A stretch of DNA of 64,000 bases from Coturnix japonica (GCF_001577835.2 NC_029536.1:2728001-2792000); one strand, 5' to 3'. Shown: positions 21,001-33,239, counted from the first letter of the stretch. A program made the numbers and translations. The notes: generated by a model not told the origin, from the sequence alone.

Positions 21001-24000
21001 CCCTACACTGCAGTACAGATGCATCTGCACTGGGGAGGCCTGGACCTGGAGACCAGTGGCTCCGAGCACACGCTGGATGGGATGAGATATGTGGCAGAGG
21101 TACCTGCAGAAGGGGCTGGAGGGATGGGATGTGGTCCTTCAGGGTGATGGGGATGAGGAAATCTTTTGTCACCTCTTGCTCCATGGTCCTGTCTCTCTCC
21201 TGGCAGCTGCACATCGTCCATTACAACTCTGCAGACTACTCAAGCTTTGAAGAAGCCAAAGACAAACCCAATGGACTGGCTGTGCTTGCCTTCTTGTATG
21301 TGGTAGGTTTGACCCCTGGGAAGCTGAGCAATGGCAGCCTGTGGTCACTATTCATCCCATGGTCACTATTCATCCCACGCTGGGGATGGTCCAGTTGCCT
21401 GCAGTAGGGCTGCATGCCTGGCCTATAAGATATCAAGGCTGAGCAGTGCTATTGAAGGCTGGGCAGCTCAGCAACCTTTCAATTCTCTATGCTGTGTTTA
21501 GGAAGGACACCTGGAGAATACCTACTACAGTGAATTCATTTCCAAATTGGCAAATATCAGGTTTGCAGGTAAGAGCTGGGGTTGCCCTTCTCCATGCTCA
21601 GTGCTCTCTAAGCCTCCGCATGCATAGTGGGGCTGGGGACAGCCCTGATTCTGGCTTTGCTCACAGCTTACACTGCTTCTGTTTCCTTTTGAGGTCAGTC
21701 AACCAAGCTCACCTCTCTGGACATCCAAGCCATGCTGCCAGAAAACCTCTCACACTTCTACAGGTACCAGGGCTCGCTCACAACCCCACCCTGCTCTGAG
21801 AGTGTCACCTGGACCATCTTTGACTCTCCTATCGTCTTGTCACATGCACAGGTACCCAAAGGCTGCTCAGCAGACACAGCAGTTTCTCTTTCCTCCATGC
21901 TTTCCTTCCACTCCGGTTTCATTCTACATTCTCCAGTGACCTAAGAGAAGAGCTTGAAAGAACTACTGGGGTGTCCTTTATAGGGCCTTAGGGATAGACT
22001 AGAAAGCAACTGGATTGACTGGTGGCTGTTAGACCTGAGGTCTCTGTTGAGCAATAACAAGGCTCTGCTCAGCTGTTCAGCCATGAAGAAGCACTAAAGA
22101 GACCAGCCAGAATCAACAAGGTGAAAAGTGCTGCAAAAGAGGGAGACAAGGAAAAAAAATAACGATAAATGAGCCATTCAGGGCATTAAAATCATTGCAG
22201 AATAATTGGCATAACTCCAGAGAAGTGCTTCTTTTTGCATTTTGGCTGTACAGTGGGGGGTTTGTCTGTGCTCCAGCTGACTTATTGCTGAGGACCTTGT
22301 TGTGTGCAGGTCCCCATGCTCAGAGCCAGCAGCTGGATGGTGCTGCACAGCAGGATGCTCAGCTCTGCCCTCCATCTGCCTTGTCATCACAAAGGCTTTG
22401 GCAGAGAACAAATAGCAGCAGTAAAGCGAGCTCACCGGTGAGTCTTGCAGAGCAGTTCATCTTCTGTGATGAGAAAAGAAAGCATCAAACTGTTTCCAGG
22501 AGAACAAGGTCAAGTGGAGCTGACAGCAGTGGAGGATGACAGCGTGTTTGTGTTTAAAAATGAAATACTTTCTGGTGGGGATGGCATTAGCGGGCACTTG
22601 TAATTAGGAAAGTACCACAGAATAATTGCATCCATGCATAGCACTTAAAATTACTTCCTCCGGGCAAAACACCTTCATCAGCACGACTTAGCTGATAAGA
22701 GCCTTGATGTGCTGTTCTCCTCCCTTGCCAACGCTCAGGGAGAGCCCCTCTCACCAATGGCTGTGTTTAACCCCCAGCTGCAGGACCTGCCCTGCACTTC
22801 TAGGCTAAACCCTCCATCCTGCTGCCCTCCTAACAAGGCTGCCCTGCCCCCAGATCAGCCTGCTGGAGAACACCTTGCTGGACTGGCACAACAGGACACT
22901 GCGCAACGACTATCGGCACGCACAGCCCCTGCACGGCCGCGTGGTGGAGGCCTCCTTCCAAGCCAAGCCCAGACAAGGTATGGGTCAAGAAGGAGATGGG
23001 CTGCAAACCATTTCAATTAGGTAAAACTCTGATTGCAGTCCCCAAGAACAACTGTGTTCCTTCTGTGCATCTTGCTGCTGATGGCACGGCAGCAGGTTGG
23101 GTGGCAGCCCTCTGTTCTGGTGCACAGGAGTGTCACACAGCCCAGGATTGTGTTGCTCTGTGACTCCACACAAGCAGTGTGTTGAGTGTGCCTGCTTCAG
23201 CATGGGTGTACAAACAGCTCTGCCATGGCTAATGAGCCAAGTGCTGTAATTAGGGCGATGCGCTGCATTTTGAAACAAAGCTTTCCTCCAAACCTCCTGC
23301 AAACTGGCAAGCAGAATTACCACGTGTAGCTCCTGGCTCTCACTAAACCCATCTGTCTGATTGCTCTAGAACAATGCCAGCCAGAAGAACTCAGCCTCAA
23401 ACTGGAACAAATCCAGACACAGCTCCAAGATATGAAGAAAGAGTTCCTGGATGGAGTGAGCCACACAGGTAAGAAACGCTCTGTTTCCATGTCCAGCTTT
23501 CCTTCCAAGGATGGCCCAGCCCTGCTGTTCTTGATGGCCTACATCATCAACAGGTTTGGTATTGTGCATGCAGGTAGAATCTTGTTCTATGCCTAGACCA
23601 ACTGGAAGACTTCCATGAGCTACAGCATCATTAAACCCAGCCCAAATCTAGCACCTCTCCCAGCAACTGCAGCTTGTCCTGCAACATGTAAGCATAGGTT
23701 TACAAACAGGGAGGCATTAAAGCTCACTGTTCCCCCAGGATAAATAATCATTGTCTTCATTTTACTAAAGATGGGAGCAAAGGAAGGAAGGGTGAAAAAA
23801 AGGATTTTTCCCCAAAGAGTTGGGTGAGGGATCCAAGCCATTAACTGTGTCTGAGGCTCCTGTGGGTGTATTGTGTAGGAGCTGGGCTCATTTATAAGCA
23901 CTAGAGGAGACATAACAGCTGGCTTCTCAACCATTTCAGGTATGACATCCAGCGCTTTCCCAGCTTTCTACTTCCCCATGGAAAACATTGAGAGCTTTGT

Positions 24001-24553
24001 GGAGGTTCATCCCCTCCATGAGATGTCTCTCCAAGCCTTCACCCTGTGCTTCTGGACACAAGCCCAGCATGTGGGCACTCAGACTGTGCTCTCCTATTCC
24101 ACAAGAGAGAGGGACAACGAGCTGGTGATGACCACAGGCACAGATGTGGGATTGTGGATAGGAGGCCATTTCGTCAGCTTCCCCCTCTACCACAAGGCTC
24201 AGGACTGGCTGCATTACTGCATGGCGTGGGCTTCCCAGTCTGGAATAGCGAGTTTGTGGCTCAATGGAGCTGCTGGTGATGCAAAGAGCATCCAGAGAGG
24301 TTACGTGAGCCGGGCTGGAGGGATGCTGGTCCTTGGGAAGGACAGAGACACTCTTCTTGGGACATTCTCCAATGGGTTTGCAGGGTGGGTGACGCACGTG
24401 AACCTGTGGAGCCAAGTCCTGAGCCCTGCAGACATTCGGGCACTTGCACAGTGCAAAGCAGGAAACCTGAAGGGAGATGTCATTGCGTGGGGGGAAACCC
24501 CCATGTCCCTCTTTGGGGGGGTGGTGCTGGAGGCTGACACCAGCTGTCACTGA
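18036..24553 (+). CDS. CA6: Secreted carbonic anhydrase VI with pentraxin domain, 9 exons
   Basis: Carbonic anhydrase VI is a secreted zinc enzyme hydrating CO2. Exons: 18036-18108, 18795-18977, 20951-21099, 21207-21302, 21502-21568, 21694-21851, 22854-22977, 23370-23468, 23940-24553. They total 1,563 nt and 520 residues; all introns are GT-AG and in phase. Residues 1-18 are a signal peptide ([18 protein letters not shown]). The anhydrase domain spans about 20-283. It has zinc ligands His110, His112 and His137, proton-shuttle His84 (NNGHS), Glu124, Glu135 and Thr219 (SLTTPPC). Cys40 and Cys223 match the disulfide of CA VI. An N-glycosylation site NRT lies in exon 7. Exon 8 encodes an amphipathic helix. 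Exon 9 encodes a pentraxin-like domain (318-520) with HYCMAWAS, near the HxCx[ST]WxS signature. Mammalian CA VI lacks this domain; other vertebrates are known to have it. The gene lies tail to tail with SLC2A5. Confidence 0.95.
18326..18410. repeat. (ATGGG)17 pentanucleotide microsatellite in CA6 intron 1
   Basis: Seventeen perfect copies of ATGGG in a row, flanked by GATGG on the left and a G run on the right. It lies between CA6 exons 1 and 2. Purity suggests it is young and length-polymorphic. The G triplets on the plus (sense) strand could fold as a quadruplex in the pre-mRNA. Confidence 0.97.
21342..21377. repeat. 18-bp tandem duplication in CA6 intron 4
   Basis: Two perfect adjacent copies of an 18-bp unit starting TGGTCACTATT, directly after the CA6 exon 4 donor region. 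It is a simple local duplication with no coding effect. Confidence 0.9.
23940..24553 (+). CDS. CA6: CA6 terminal exon: pentraxin-like domain
   Basis: One exon encodes the whole C-terminal domain (203 residues after the split glycine), starting [12 protein letters not shown] and ending DTSCH. Pentraxin features are an F-P rich first strand, [43 protein letters not shown] and [17 protein letters not shown]. Two cysteines at LCFW and HYC fit the conserved intradomain disulfide of short pentraxins. Position 5 of the signature is Ala where Ser or Thr is usual. It is the last part of the CA6 protein, not a separate gene: phase and splice acceptor agree with exon 8, and there is no promoter or signal peptide of its own. 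Confidence 0.9.
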
Positions 24554-25322
24554 CCCCAGTATATAAATTCTTTAAGCAGCTGAAGAATCCAAACTGCTGA
24601 ACAAACTGAGGAAGGAAAGCTTGCTCCATCTGTTTGTTTTAGGTTAATTGCTTGTTTCCTTTTTTACTTTATATGGGGTCACCAGGCACCTGCAGGTTGT
24701 TTTCCAAGCAGATACGAGGTGGCAAAGCCTCCACTGCTCAGTGGGACAGAGACAAAGAACAGAGCACAGTTCAACACCTTGTATCTGCACATCCTGCCCA
24801 CTATTAGGTTAAGATTTCCACCCATGGACCTTCCTTTTGCATCCCACATGCCACTCTCTTTGGTCAGAGGAACAGCTCTCTCAAGCCAAACTTTTCTCAC
24901 CTCCTACATCCCATCTCCATTCTCAGCGCCTTTCCTGCACCATGCTTTATTCCTATTTATCACCAAGTCACCGCTCTTGCAGGTGTATCGCATAGGAAAG
25001 TGTACACAAAAGGCAGAGTGGCTCCCACACAGTCACTGAGCTTTGCTTGATGACAAGTCTTTGCTGTCAATGGATGGAGACAGAGCATGGGAGCAGCTTC
25101 ATTTCCAACAGATGCACATCACAAGACAAGACAGAGGCCTGTGTGAAACTCATCTCTTAAGTCAAAGTTCATCACACGAAGGGCTATCAGCAAAGTCCAT
25201 GCCAGGCTGTTGAACCATTCTGCTTTTTTCTCCCCCCCAACAGACAGCAGCAACACTGCACAACAATTAACTCTATTCCCACACGTTAAATAATGTAGTT
25301 AAACCCTAAAAACCTTTGCACT

Positions 25323-25335
25323 AATAAATAATAAA
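25323..25335 (+). terminator. CA6: CA6 poly(A) signals (two AATAAA)
   Basis: Two AATAAA hexamers, at 25323-25328 and 25330-25335, about 770 nt past the CA6 stop. They are the first canonical hexamers on this strand after the stop and are taken as the probable 3' end. A shorter form using a variant signal cannot be excluded. Confidence 0.5.
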
Positions 25336-25344
25336 TCCTCCATT

Positions 25345-26499
25345 TATCAGTGTGCACTTTTATGTCCTTGGTGAGTCAGATCTAGTCCTTCAGACTCAGC
25401 TTCTCCAATGCAGTTCAGCCGTCAGGTGGAGCTGTGCCCTTAGGGACACAGCCAGAAGGAACAGCTCGAGGACCAAGCTTTAAACCACCTGAGAATGTTT
25501 CCAAGAGGCCAGGTCCCTGAGGAATTAATTCCTTGGAAAACTATCTGTAGGGCTTCACACCAAGGTGCTTAAAGGCAGATCTGGATGTGCTTGGAAACAC
25601 GGCCCCATGGTCACTGCACAGGAATCTGCCCAAACCTGACCCCAGCACACAATGAGTTCACATATCTCTGGGAATGAATGAGCTCCATTTGGCTCATGTA
25701 GGCAGAGTGTACCTCTGGGGGCTATGAAAGGATTAGGAAAGGAGCTGAAATTCTTTGGCAGCTGATCTGTGAGCACTAAGGAACAAAAGGAGCTATTTCC
25801 AAAGACAAGTGCCACAGGAACAACTGTGTATCAGCAGTCCATGAATGAGCATGGGGCCAATGGAACACTCCTAAGCTCAAGAATAAAGCTCTGGAAGGAC
25901 TCACCAGCAACAGCTCACTTTACAGGAGTCCATCTGCTGAGCAGGGCAGGGGTGAGAATAAGGCCATATGCATTTCCAGTCTTATGGTCCTCTGTATAGG
26001 TGACAGGATACATGCCACTACGAACCCATCTATCAGAGGACCTTGGCACATCTGACACACTCTCCACTCAGAATACCAAGCACCAAAGGCCTGTCCTCAT
26101 GCATGCTGGACCCTCAAATTCATGTTCAAGGAATGGTCAAGGAATACAATACACTCCTTGCACATGACTGACCAAAAGCCAGCCCGGGTGCTGTTCTGTG
26201 TCACCTGAGATGGGTCAGTCAGGACATAAGGGACGTGCACCACACTGTGACATCAGTTCCTTGGTCACAGGACAAATACAAGGAATGGGAAATTTGCCTC
26301 TGAAGTCACTGTGCCACAAAGCAGACTGTTCCTACTGATTACTCCTAATGAGAACAACCTTAAGACAGAATAAAGGCGTATTTGAAAACTTCTGTGTGAG
26401 TTGTGCTGAAAGTCTGAATGAAATTCAGAACTGAGCCATATCCTTCCACTGATCAGACCGTGTAAAACACACATGGGCCAGGCCAAGCACTGGGTTGTA
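25345..26499. other. Tail-to-tail gap between CA6 and SLC2A5
   Basis: Contains the SLC2A5 3' UTR on the minus strand and probably a short spacer after the CA6 poly(A) site. I found no canonical AATAAA on the minus strand close to the SLC2A5 stop, so its 3' end is not placed. No coding exon or repeat is seen. Confidence 0.5.
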
Positions 26500-29400
26500 T
26501 CACAGCTCACTGCCCGAAACTTCTGGCTTGTCTTCCTTCACGCTTGGAACGGTCTGCAAATCCATCGTCTGTTCTACATCTGTCTGAATCTCCACCTTGT
26601 TCCTCTTGGCCATGATCCTGTTGATTTCCATGAAGGTTTTGTTCTTTGTCTCGGGAACAATGAAGAAGACGTAGATGATGCTGGCAAGGCATACTCCACC
26701 GAAGATGAGGAAGCTGTAGGCCCCTAGTCCAGCCTGAAGCAATGAAAGACGACAGAGCATAATTCAGGGCAATACTCCAGTTGTGTTCAGTAAATGCTTG
26801 GACGTGCTGAGCCCTGCAATGGCTCTACATGCAGCCACAGTAACGTTCACATACTTCAAGTGGAACAACTCAAAGCTGCTGGTGGCTCAGGATCCTGTCT
26901 TCTGATACCACCAAGATGGATTTATTGGAAACCACCATGGATTTACTGGAAAAAGTGCTTAAGGGTGAGGGCCTGTCACACAAGTTTGAGTAAACTCACC
27001 AGTTCCCCTTGCACAGGCCAAAATCAGTTGTTATAGCAATTTATGGGTCACTTCTATTAGGATTGGTGTGAACTGGTGACCCAGAGATCACTAACTTTGA
27101 ACTAAAGCCGTGTGCCATCCCCAGCTCACACCTTACCTCCATGTAGAGGAACACGAGTCCCACAGTGAAGTTGCAGAGCCAGTGCACAGAGCCCCCCACC
27201 ATGAAGGCAGCAGGTCGGGACGACTGCAGGAACATCTCAGTGATCAGCACAAAGGGGATTGGACCTGGAAGAGTTGTATGTATGGAAATCCCAAAGGCAC
27301 CCCTACAGGTGTAAGCACGCAGTATGGCAGCCCAGCTGGAAGGGCTCAATGATCTCAGCACAGCTTTGCTCAAGATCTCACTGTACATATCATGTACAAA
27401 CTCAGCTGTGCTTTAGCTTTTCCTCTCGAAAGCCAGATGCTCCCCTGCCTCATGGGCACAGCACTCTGACCTCTAGAGCACCAATTTAGCTGACAGTCAG
27501 CCAGGTGCATGGCTGCACAGGAGGAATTTGACCTCCTTAGGTCAGCCCCACACAGCTCTTAGTTTGATGCTTAGTGCAATGCCTGCCTTTACCCAACCTG
27601 TGTAGGGGACTGGACTAGTTTGCACATACTCACTGGCTCCAATAGCATGTCCGATGATGTAAATGATGACACACACTATGCTGAGGTAAGACATCCACGA
27701 GACCGTATTCTGTGAAGAATATAATAGAGTTGGTTCTCAACTTAAAGTCACCAACACATTCAAGGCATTCCTTGATGCAAGATTTGGGGGTGTTCAGAAG
27801 TCATTCCCTGTTGCCAGCTACACCCAGGCTGACAGCCACTGAGCACATGCTCTGTGTGCCATCTTTGCTTCCAACCAGAGGATGCAACAGCCACAAACAC
27901 AAGAGGCTGGGAGAAGCATCCACACAGCAGCATCATGGCTCTGCCTGGGTTCATTTTGGGTAGATATGCAGGTATTGAGAGACCACACCAACTCCAAAAC
28001 ACACCAGGAGCACCAAGGCGATGTGGTTACACACCTGGAGGTTGAGGGCCAAAGTCAACACTGCACAGGAGCCGCAGCACAACCCAAAGCCAGCAAGAAG
28101 CAGCATTCTCCTTCCCAAGGACTCCACAATGAAAACCTGAAAGAGACAGAAGAGGATAAGAGATCAAATAATCGAAGCACAGAGCTTCACTCTGCCCAAT
28201 TCTATTAAGGTATTATGTGGGTATTAAGAAATGCAGTGAATTTCCCCCCATTTGCTAATGTATTGCGAGTAGGAAGTCACCTGGGAACTACAAAAAGCCA
28301 GGCATGCCTCTTTTGGTGCCCAGCTCCAGGGAGCTGCAGGGGAGCACTGAATGGCAAGAGGAGGGCAGAGCAGCCTGGAAACCAGACATCCAAAACTCAG
28401 AGAGCCCCAGCAGAAACTTACAGCAAGTAAAGTCATGACAACGTTGACGGCACCTATGGACACGGTGACATACTGAACGTTGTTGGTCTCCACACCTGCT
28501 GACAGGAAGATTCTATCTGCGTAGTAGAAGACCTGCAGCACAACCAATTGAGTTTAAATGTGGACAGAAGCAGAGCACGGGAATCCTATGCTGGCTGTTT
28601 CTATGATGCTAGAAGTGATACACGGGAACTCAAAAGCTACTTCAGTACTGGATGGGTTGGTGTTAAGATCCAGACACAAGCACTTTACTACAGAAACATC
28701 CCAGCTACCCTTACAGGACAGCAGGACTCAGAACCACAAACATGCTCAGTTTGGTACAGGTCAGGGTGATTCCCCTCATAACATCAACCAGAACCAGTTA
28801 CTCACTGCATTGACTCCTGAAAGCTGCTGGCCCATCATCATGACAACGATAGAGATGAGCTGCCAGCGCAGGCCTCTGAAGGTGCACAGGGTGAACACAG
28901 AGAGGTGCCCCTCTTCCTTTTCTGACTTGTCTTCTTGGCGCATTTCTTCTATCTCATCATCCACATCATCCCAGCCTCTCAAACGCTGCAGAGCTGGTTG
29001 GGAGAGGAAGATGAGCTACAGACCCCACAGAGCTCTCCTGCTTTACATCAAGATAGTACAACATGCAAAGCCAGGGCAGTACTGCTGCTCCCAGGATGGG
29101 AAGTCAGGGATTCATGGCAGCAAAGGAGCAATGCTGCAGAAAGCCATCCACCAACAACATGTCAATGAAGGATTTCATGCTCTCTTGCTTTGTGGTTGGT
29201 TGCTGTCTGTCATGTCCCTCAGTCAGACTTTTCCCATTCAACTTCACCTTCTAGCAACATGTGATGCCATACCTTGTCGTGCTTGATCCTCATTGCCCTT
29301 TTGTATCAGCAGATATCTGGGACTTTCAGGAAAAAAGGGCAATGTAAGGAGCTGAAGTGCTGATGGGATCCCAGTGAGCCCCAGGAGCAAGGGCCAGCCT

Positions 29401-32400
29401 GCAACAAATGAGACAAGATGATGACTGGGAGAGATCTTTGCTCCATGGAGCCAACAGAGAACTTCCTGAGCCAGAGCTTTACCTTTAACATGCCCAAGGA
29501 TGCTGGTAAGGCCGAGGATCTGAGCTACGAGGATCCCAATGGTGATGAAGAGCTGGGGCATTATCCCAACTGCACCTCTGAGATTTCTGGGGGACAGTTC
29601 TCCCACGAACATGGGAACCACATTGGAGGCCAGACCTGGTAGGCAGAGAACAAGATGAGTCCAGCCTGACATCAGCACACTCACCATCTGCAGCAAGATG
29701 CTTTTTTCCTAATATGTGAGATCAAAGTGATCCCTGCTAGACCACAGGACACATGGAAGCTTTACACCTGAACTCTTTTGCTCTGGCTGAAGGTTTAATG
29801 TCATCCATGTCAAGCAAAGAAGCAGCGTACTATGGCTGTTTTGCTCTCTTTCAGTGGGATGTTTGGAAAGCAAATTGAAAGGTAGGAGAGGAATTTCTGC
29901 TTTCTCCAGGAGCCCGGTATTGTTAGCTGCAGTAATGCTGAGAGCTTCCAGTTCCCATACTCATGCTGTAAATCTTGGCATGCAAAACCCAAACTCTAGA
30001 AGTCAAATGACCAAGCAACTCTTATCTTACACTGGTAATTAAGCCAGCCTTCAAGTGCTAGGGGTTATAAAAGGAGTTCAAGGCATTATCTGAAGGCCGA
30101 AAGGCATAGAAACAAAATATTAACACGACTGGAAAACATTACACCTCATGAATTTATGTTTATAATGTTTAATGTTGACACTACAACAAACCTTCCAATT
30201 GCCCTCATAAAAAAAAAACTGCTATAGCAGTGACTTGTAGACTGGCGCCTCCAATTAACAGTGGCTTGTTGCTCAGAACTGTGCTGATCAATGCCCATCA
30301 CAGAAGGGCTCTTGGTGTGCCTCCCAGCTGCAGGGCTTTCCCTTTTGCAAGGAGGAACCATGCCAGGATCCTAAAGGAGCCCCAGGCTGGCTTGATTCAG
30401 CAGCCTCCCTTCCCCACAGGCAGCCCTGATTCTTCTTTCAGTTATCCATAATTGAAACTATTTGGAGGGATTCCTCCTACCAGCTGCCTCTGTAGTCAGA
30501 GAAGCAATGCTAAGAGCAGCTGCTGGGCTTAAGAGAGCAAAAAGTCAAAACAAAACAGACTAGACATGTTTCCTGCCTTAGCTCAACAACTGCAACTGGG
30601 GCATATTAGGGATGGCATTTTGTTGCCAGTTTGTTTTCCCAGATACCCAAACTCACCAACAAACAACACAGCACATCAGTTTCACTAAGCCAAAGCCAAT
30701 TAATTAAATCTGAGCGGTGTCAGGACCCTCATCAGTGGGGTTTGGCAGGAGCTCAGTGCAGCAGAGGGTGTCCAGCCATCCCTTGCCTGTCAGGTTGTGT
30801 ATGCTACCTGTGAAACCACCTGTTGTGCAAAGACCTTTACGTAACCAAGAATATCAGATTTATTGCTCTTCCTTTAGCATCCAACCTCTCACGTACCAGC
30901 ATATATCCCCATGATAACACGGGAGATGATGATCACTTCAAAGGTTTTTGCTACCTCGGAGGTTCCCATAAGGACTGCAGCAACAATGGAGAAGATGTTG
31001 TTTATCAGCAAGGTGCCTTTTCTGCAAAGTAACAGAGAGACAGAATCAGTTTATATTTCTAAGCCCTCCATATCAGACAGACCCTCCCTTGTGTTGTTTT
31101 AAACCCAAAGACCAAAAGAAAATGGTTCTTGTCCCATTTTTTCCTGCAGGGAAAGAAGAAAGCTCATGATACGTCAGCAGCCAAGGCCTGCACACAGCTC
31201 CCAGGACTTTCACCACTGCTGCCCACCTGGCTCAGAGCCCAGCACACAGCCTGGCCTTGACCAGACTGGAATCAAATAAATTCTCCTACACGTGAGAAAC
31301 ACCACATTCCCAAGTCCAGCGCTGGGCTGACTGCTTTAGGATCGAGGCGTTGCGATGCTGCTGAGCTGGATCAACCGGTGAGGCCAGCCTTATCTGAGCC
31401 ACAGCGCTGTCACGTACCGGCCACAGTTGTTGACCAGAGGTCCCACCATGAGGGACCCAAAGAAGCCACCAAGGGGAAACATGGACACGGTGAGGGACCA
31501 CAGCAGCGTCTGGAAGCTCGCATCCATGGGGACTCCATGCCTGCCGATGTAGGTTCGGTTGTAGAAGTCTTGCATGTACTGGGATGAAATACAGAGCATG
31601 CTTAGCAGTAAGAAGAACTTCTGTGGCTTAAAATCTAATTAACAATCAATGCCGTAAAACTTTAAACAAGTGTCTTGATAGGACCAGAACAGCTGAGTCA
31701 GAAAAGGAATGCAAGGGAGAGTGGGAGAAGCCTTGCTTTAAGCAAGTCATCCTGCCTTATTGGATTTAAAACAAATCATCCTGCCTTATCGCATCTGACT
31801 GCTTCCCAGGAGGGAAGGCGTTCCCCATCACTGCTGGGCACAAAGCCACGGTGCAGCCTCAGCGCAACCCATGTCCTCTGCCAGGGACCATTGCTCCCCA
31901 GGTGCTCAGTGATTCCACACGTGGAACAGCACGAGGAGCTCAAACACCTGCCCTGACATCTGTAACCGAGCTCCATCACCATCCACATCCCAACCTACCG
32001 GGGCTGGAGAGTTGATCACAGACACGTTGTAGCCGTACTGGAAGGATGATCCAAAGGCAGAGATCAGCGTTACCAGCGCAAGAGGAAGCGTCATCCTCTG
32101 CAGAGGGAAGAGAAAACAGCCCGGAATCAGGTTTGGCTTTCAAGCACAAATGGCATTGTGTAAAAGCACAGAAACCCTTTGGCCTTCCCAGTCGTATTTC
32201 TGGCTTTGTGTTATCCTACAAAGAAAGCCCAACTGGTTGCTTTCATCCTAACTCCCTTTATTCTGCTTGATTTGCACACAGTCATTACAGCAATTCATTC
32301 TGCTCTTCCCCAGTATTGATGGATCATTTGGATGATGAACAATTCTCAAGTTATCACACTTGGAACACCACCCTGCAGTGAGAAAGAAATTGCATGCAAT

Positions 32401-33088
32401 TATTCTTTTTCCAACATGCTTATTGGTGCAATAGAGCAGGATGCTGCTGGAGGAGAGCTGTAAGAGGACAAGGCTTGAGGTGAAGCAATGAGCCCCTTTT
32501 CTGCCTGCTGTCCTCACCACACACCAGAGGCTTCCAGCATCACTTTCTAGCAGTAGACTGTCGCAGTGGTGATGAAAAGCAGGCTGCTTCACTGGTGTTA
32601 AGCAAATCCCCAGAGCTCAGAAGAGCTGCTGGTGTTAATTATATAAACACGGCACTTTTAGGAAAACCTTTGGCACACAGGAGCAACACGTTGTGCAAGA
32701 ACCCACAAACGCTGCTTTGCAAGGTGGCCCCCATCCAGAAACTTCTGTAGGCTGAAAAGGATTAGGAAGCAGGATAGAAGACACACAGACAGAAGGGGAA
32801 TGTCACTGAGCTGCGTGGTAGGTCGGATGCACAGAGTGAATCAGGAGACTCAATTCAAGGCTGTGCTGCAGACAAACCAGGTTCATGAACATACAAATCT
32901 CTGCTCCCCCTCTGAGATCAGCTGTGGGTGCCCAGTGAGATCTTGGTCCCCTTCCATTACAAACATGCACAACCCAAAGCTCATTCGGCACACCATGGGA
33001 GGCAGAGCAGAGAACAGCCAGGTGTACTTACCCCCTTCCTGCCTTCCTCCATGCTGGAGCTCTCCTGCTTTTCTCCATTCATCTCCAT
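26500..33088 (-). CDS. SLC2A5: GLUT5-type facilitative sugar (fructose) transporter, 12 exons
   Basis: A plasma-membrane facilitative hexose carrier of the SLC2 major-facilitator family; GLUT5 carries fructose. Exons (minus): 33088-33032, 32097-31999, 31578-31418, 31021-30897, 29635-29483, 29398-29273, 28993-28806, 28532-28422, 28136-28035, 27709-27634, 27264-27137, 26733-26500. They total 1,560 nt and 519 residues, with consistent phases. Family motifs are [10 protein letters not shown] in helix 1, FYNRTY glycosylation site in the first outer loop, [24 protein letters not shown] (222-231), GQQLSGVNA ending at 303, [31 protein letters not shown] and VPETKNKT. The exon 7 acceptor is placed before CT-CTG-CAG so that ALQRLRGWD is in frame. 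It is closer to GLUT5 than to GLUT7 around helices 4-5, but shares [11 protein letters not shown] and GHLSV with GLUT7. Residue 404 is Phe where human GLUT5 has Ala. Confidence 0.93.
31747..31789. repeat. Small direct repeat in SLC2A5 intron 2
   Basis: The 14-mer TCATCCTGCCTTAT occurs at 31747-31760 and again at 31776-31789, separated by 15 bases. It is a local duplication in the intron between exons 2 and 3. Confidence 0.85.
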
Positions 33089-33094
33089 TTTGGT

Positions 33095-33135
33095 GTTTGA
33101 ATTGCCGATGCTGAGTACAGACTTTTATAGCCAAA
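33095..33135 (-). promoter_or_regulatory. SLC2A5: SLC2A5 TATA-box core promoter
   Basis: The minus strand reads GGCTATAAAAGTCTG, with TATAAAA at 33129-33123. A start of transcription 25-31 bp downstream would fall near 33,100, only about 12 nt before the ATG at 33088. A GC-rich stretch with TGACGT (33187-33194) lies just upstream. A TATA box suits a tissue-restricted, diet-responsive gene; activity is inferred. Confidence 0.6.
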
Positions 33136-33239
33136 ACAGACAACGCAGGGGATGGAAACACCCTCCTTGAAAAGGAAACCCGCCCCGTGACGTTGAAGGA
33201 GGTGCCCAATCGATGGTCAGCTCTATCTGCCAAAGTCAG

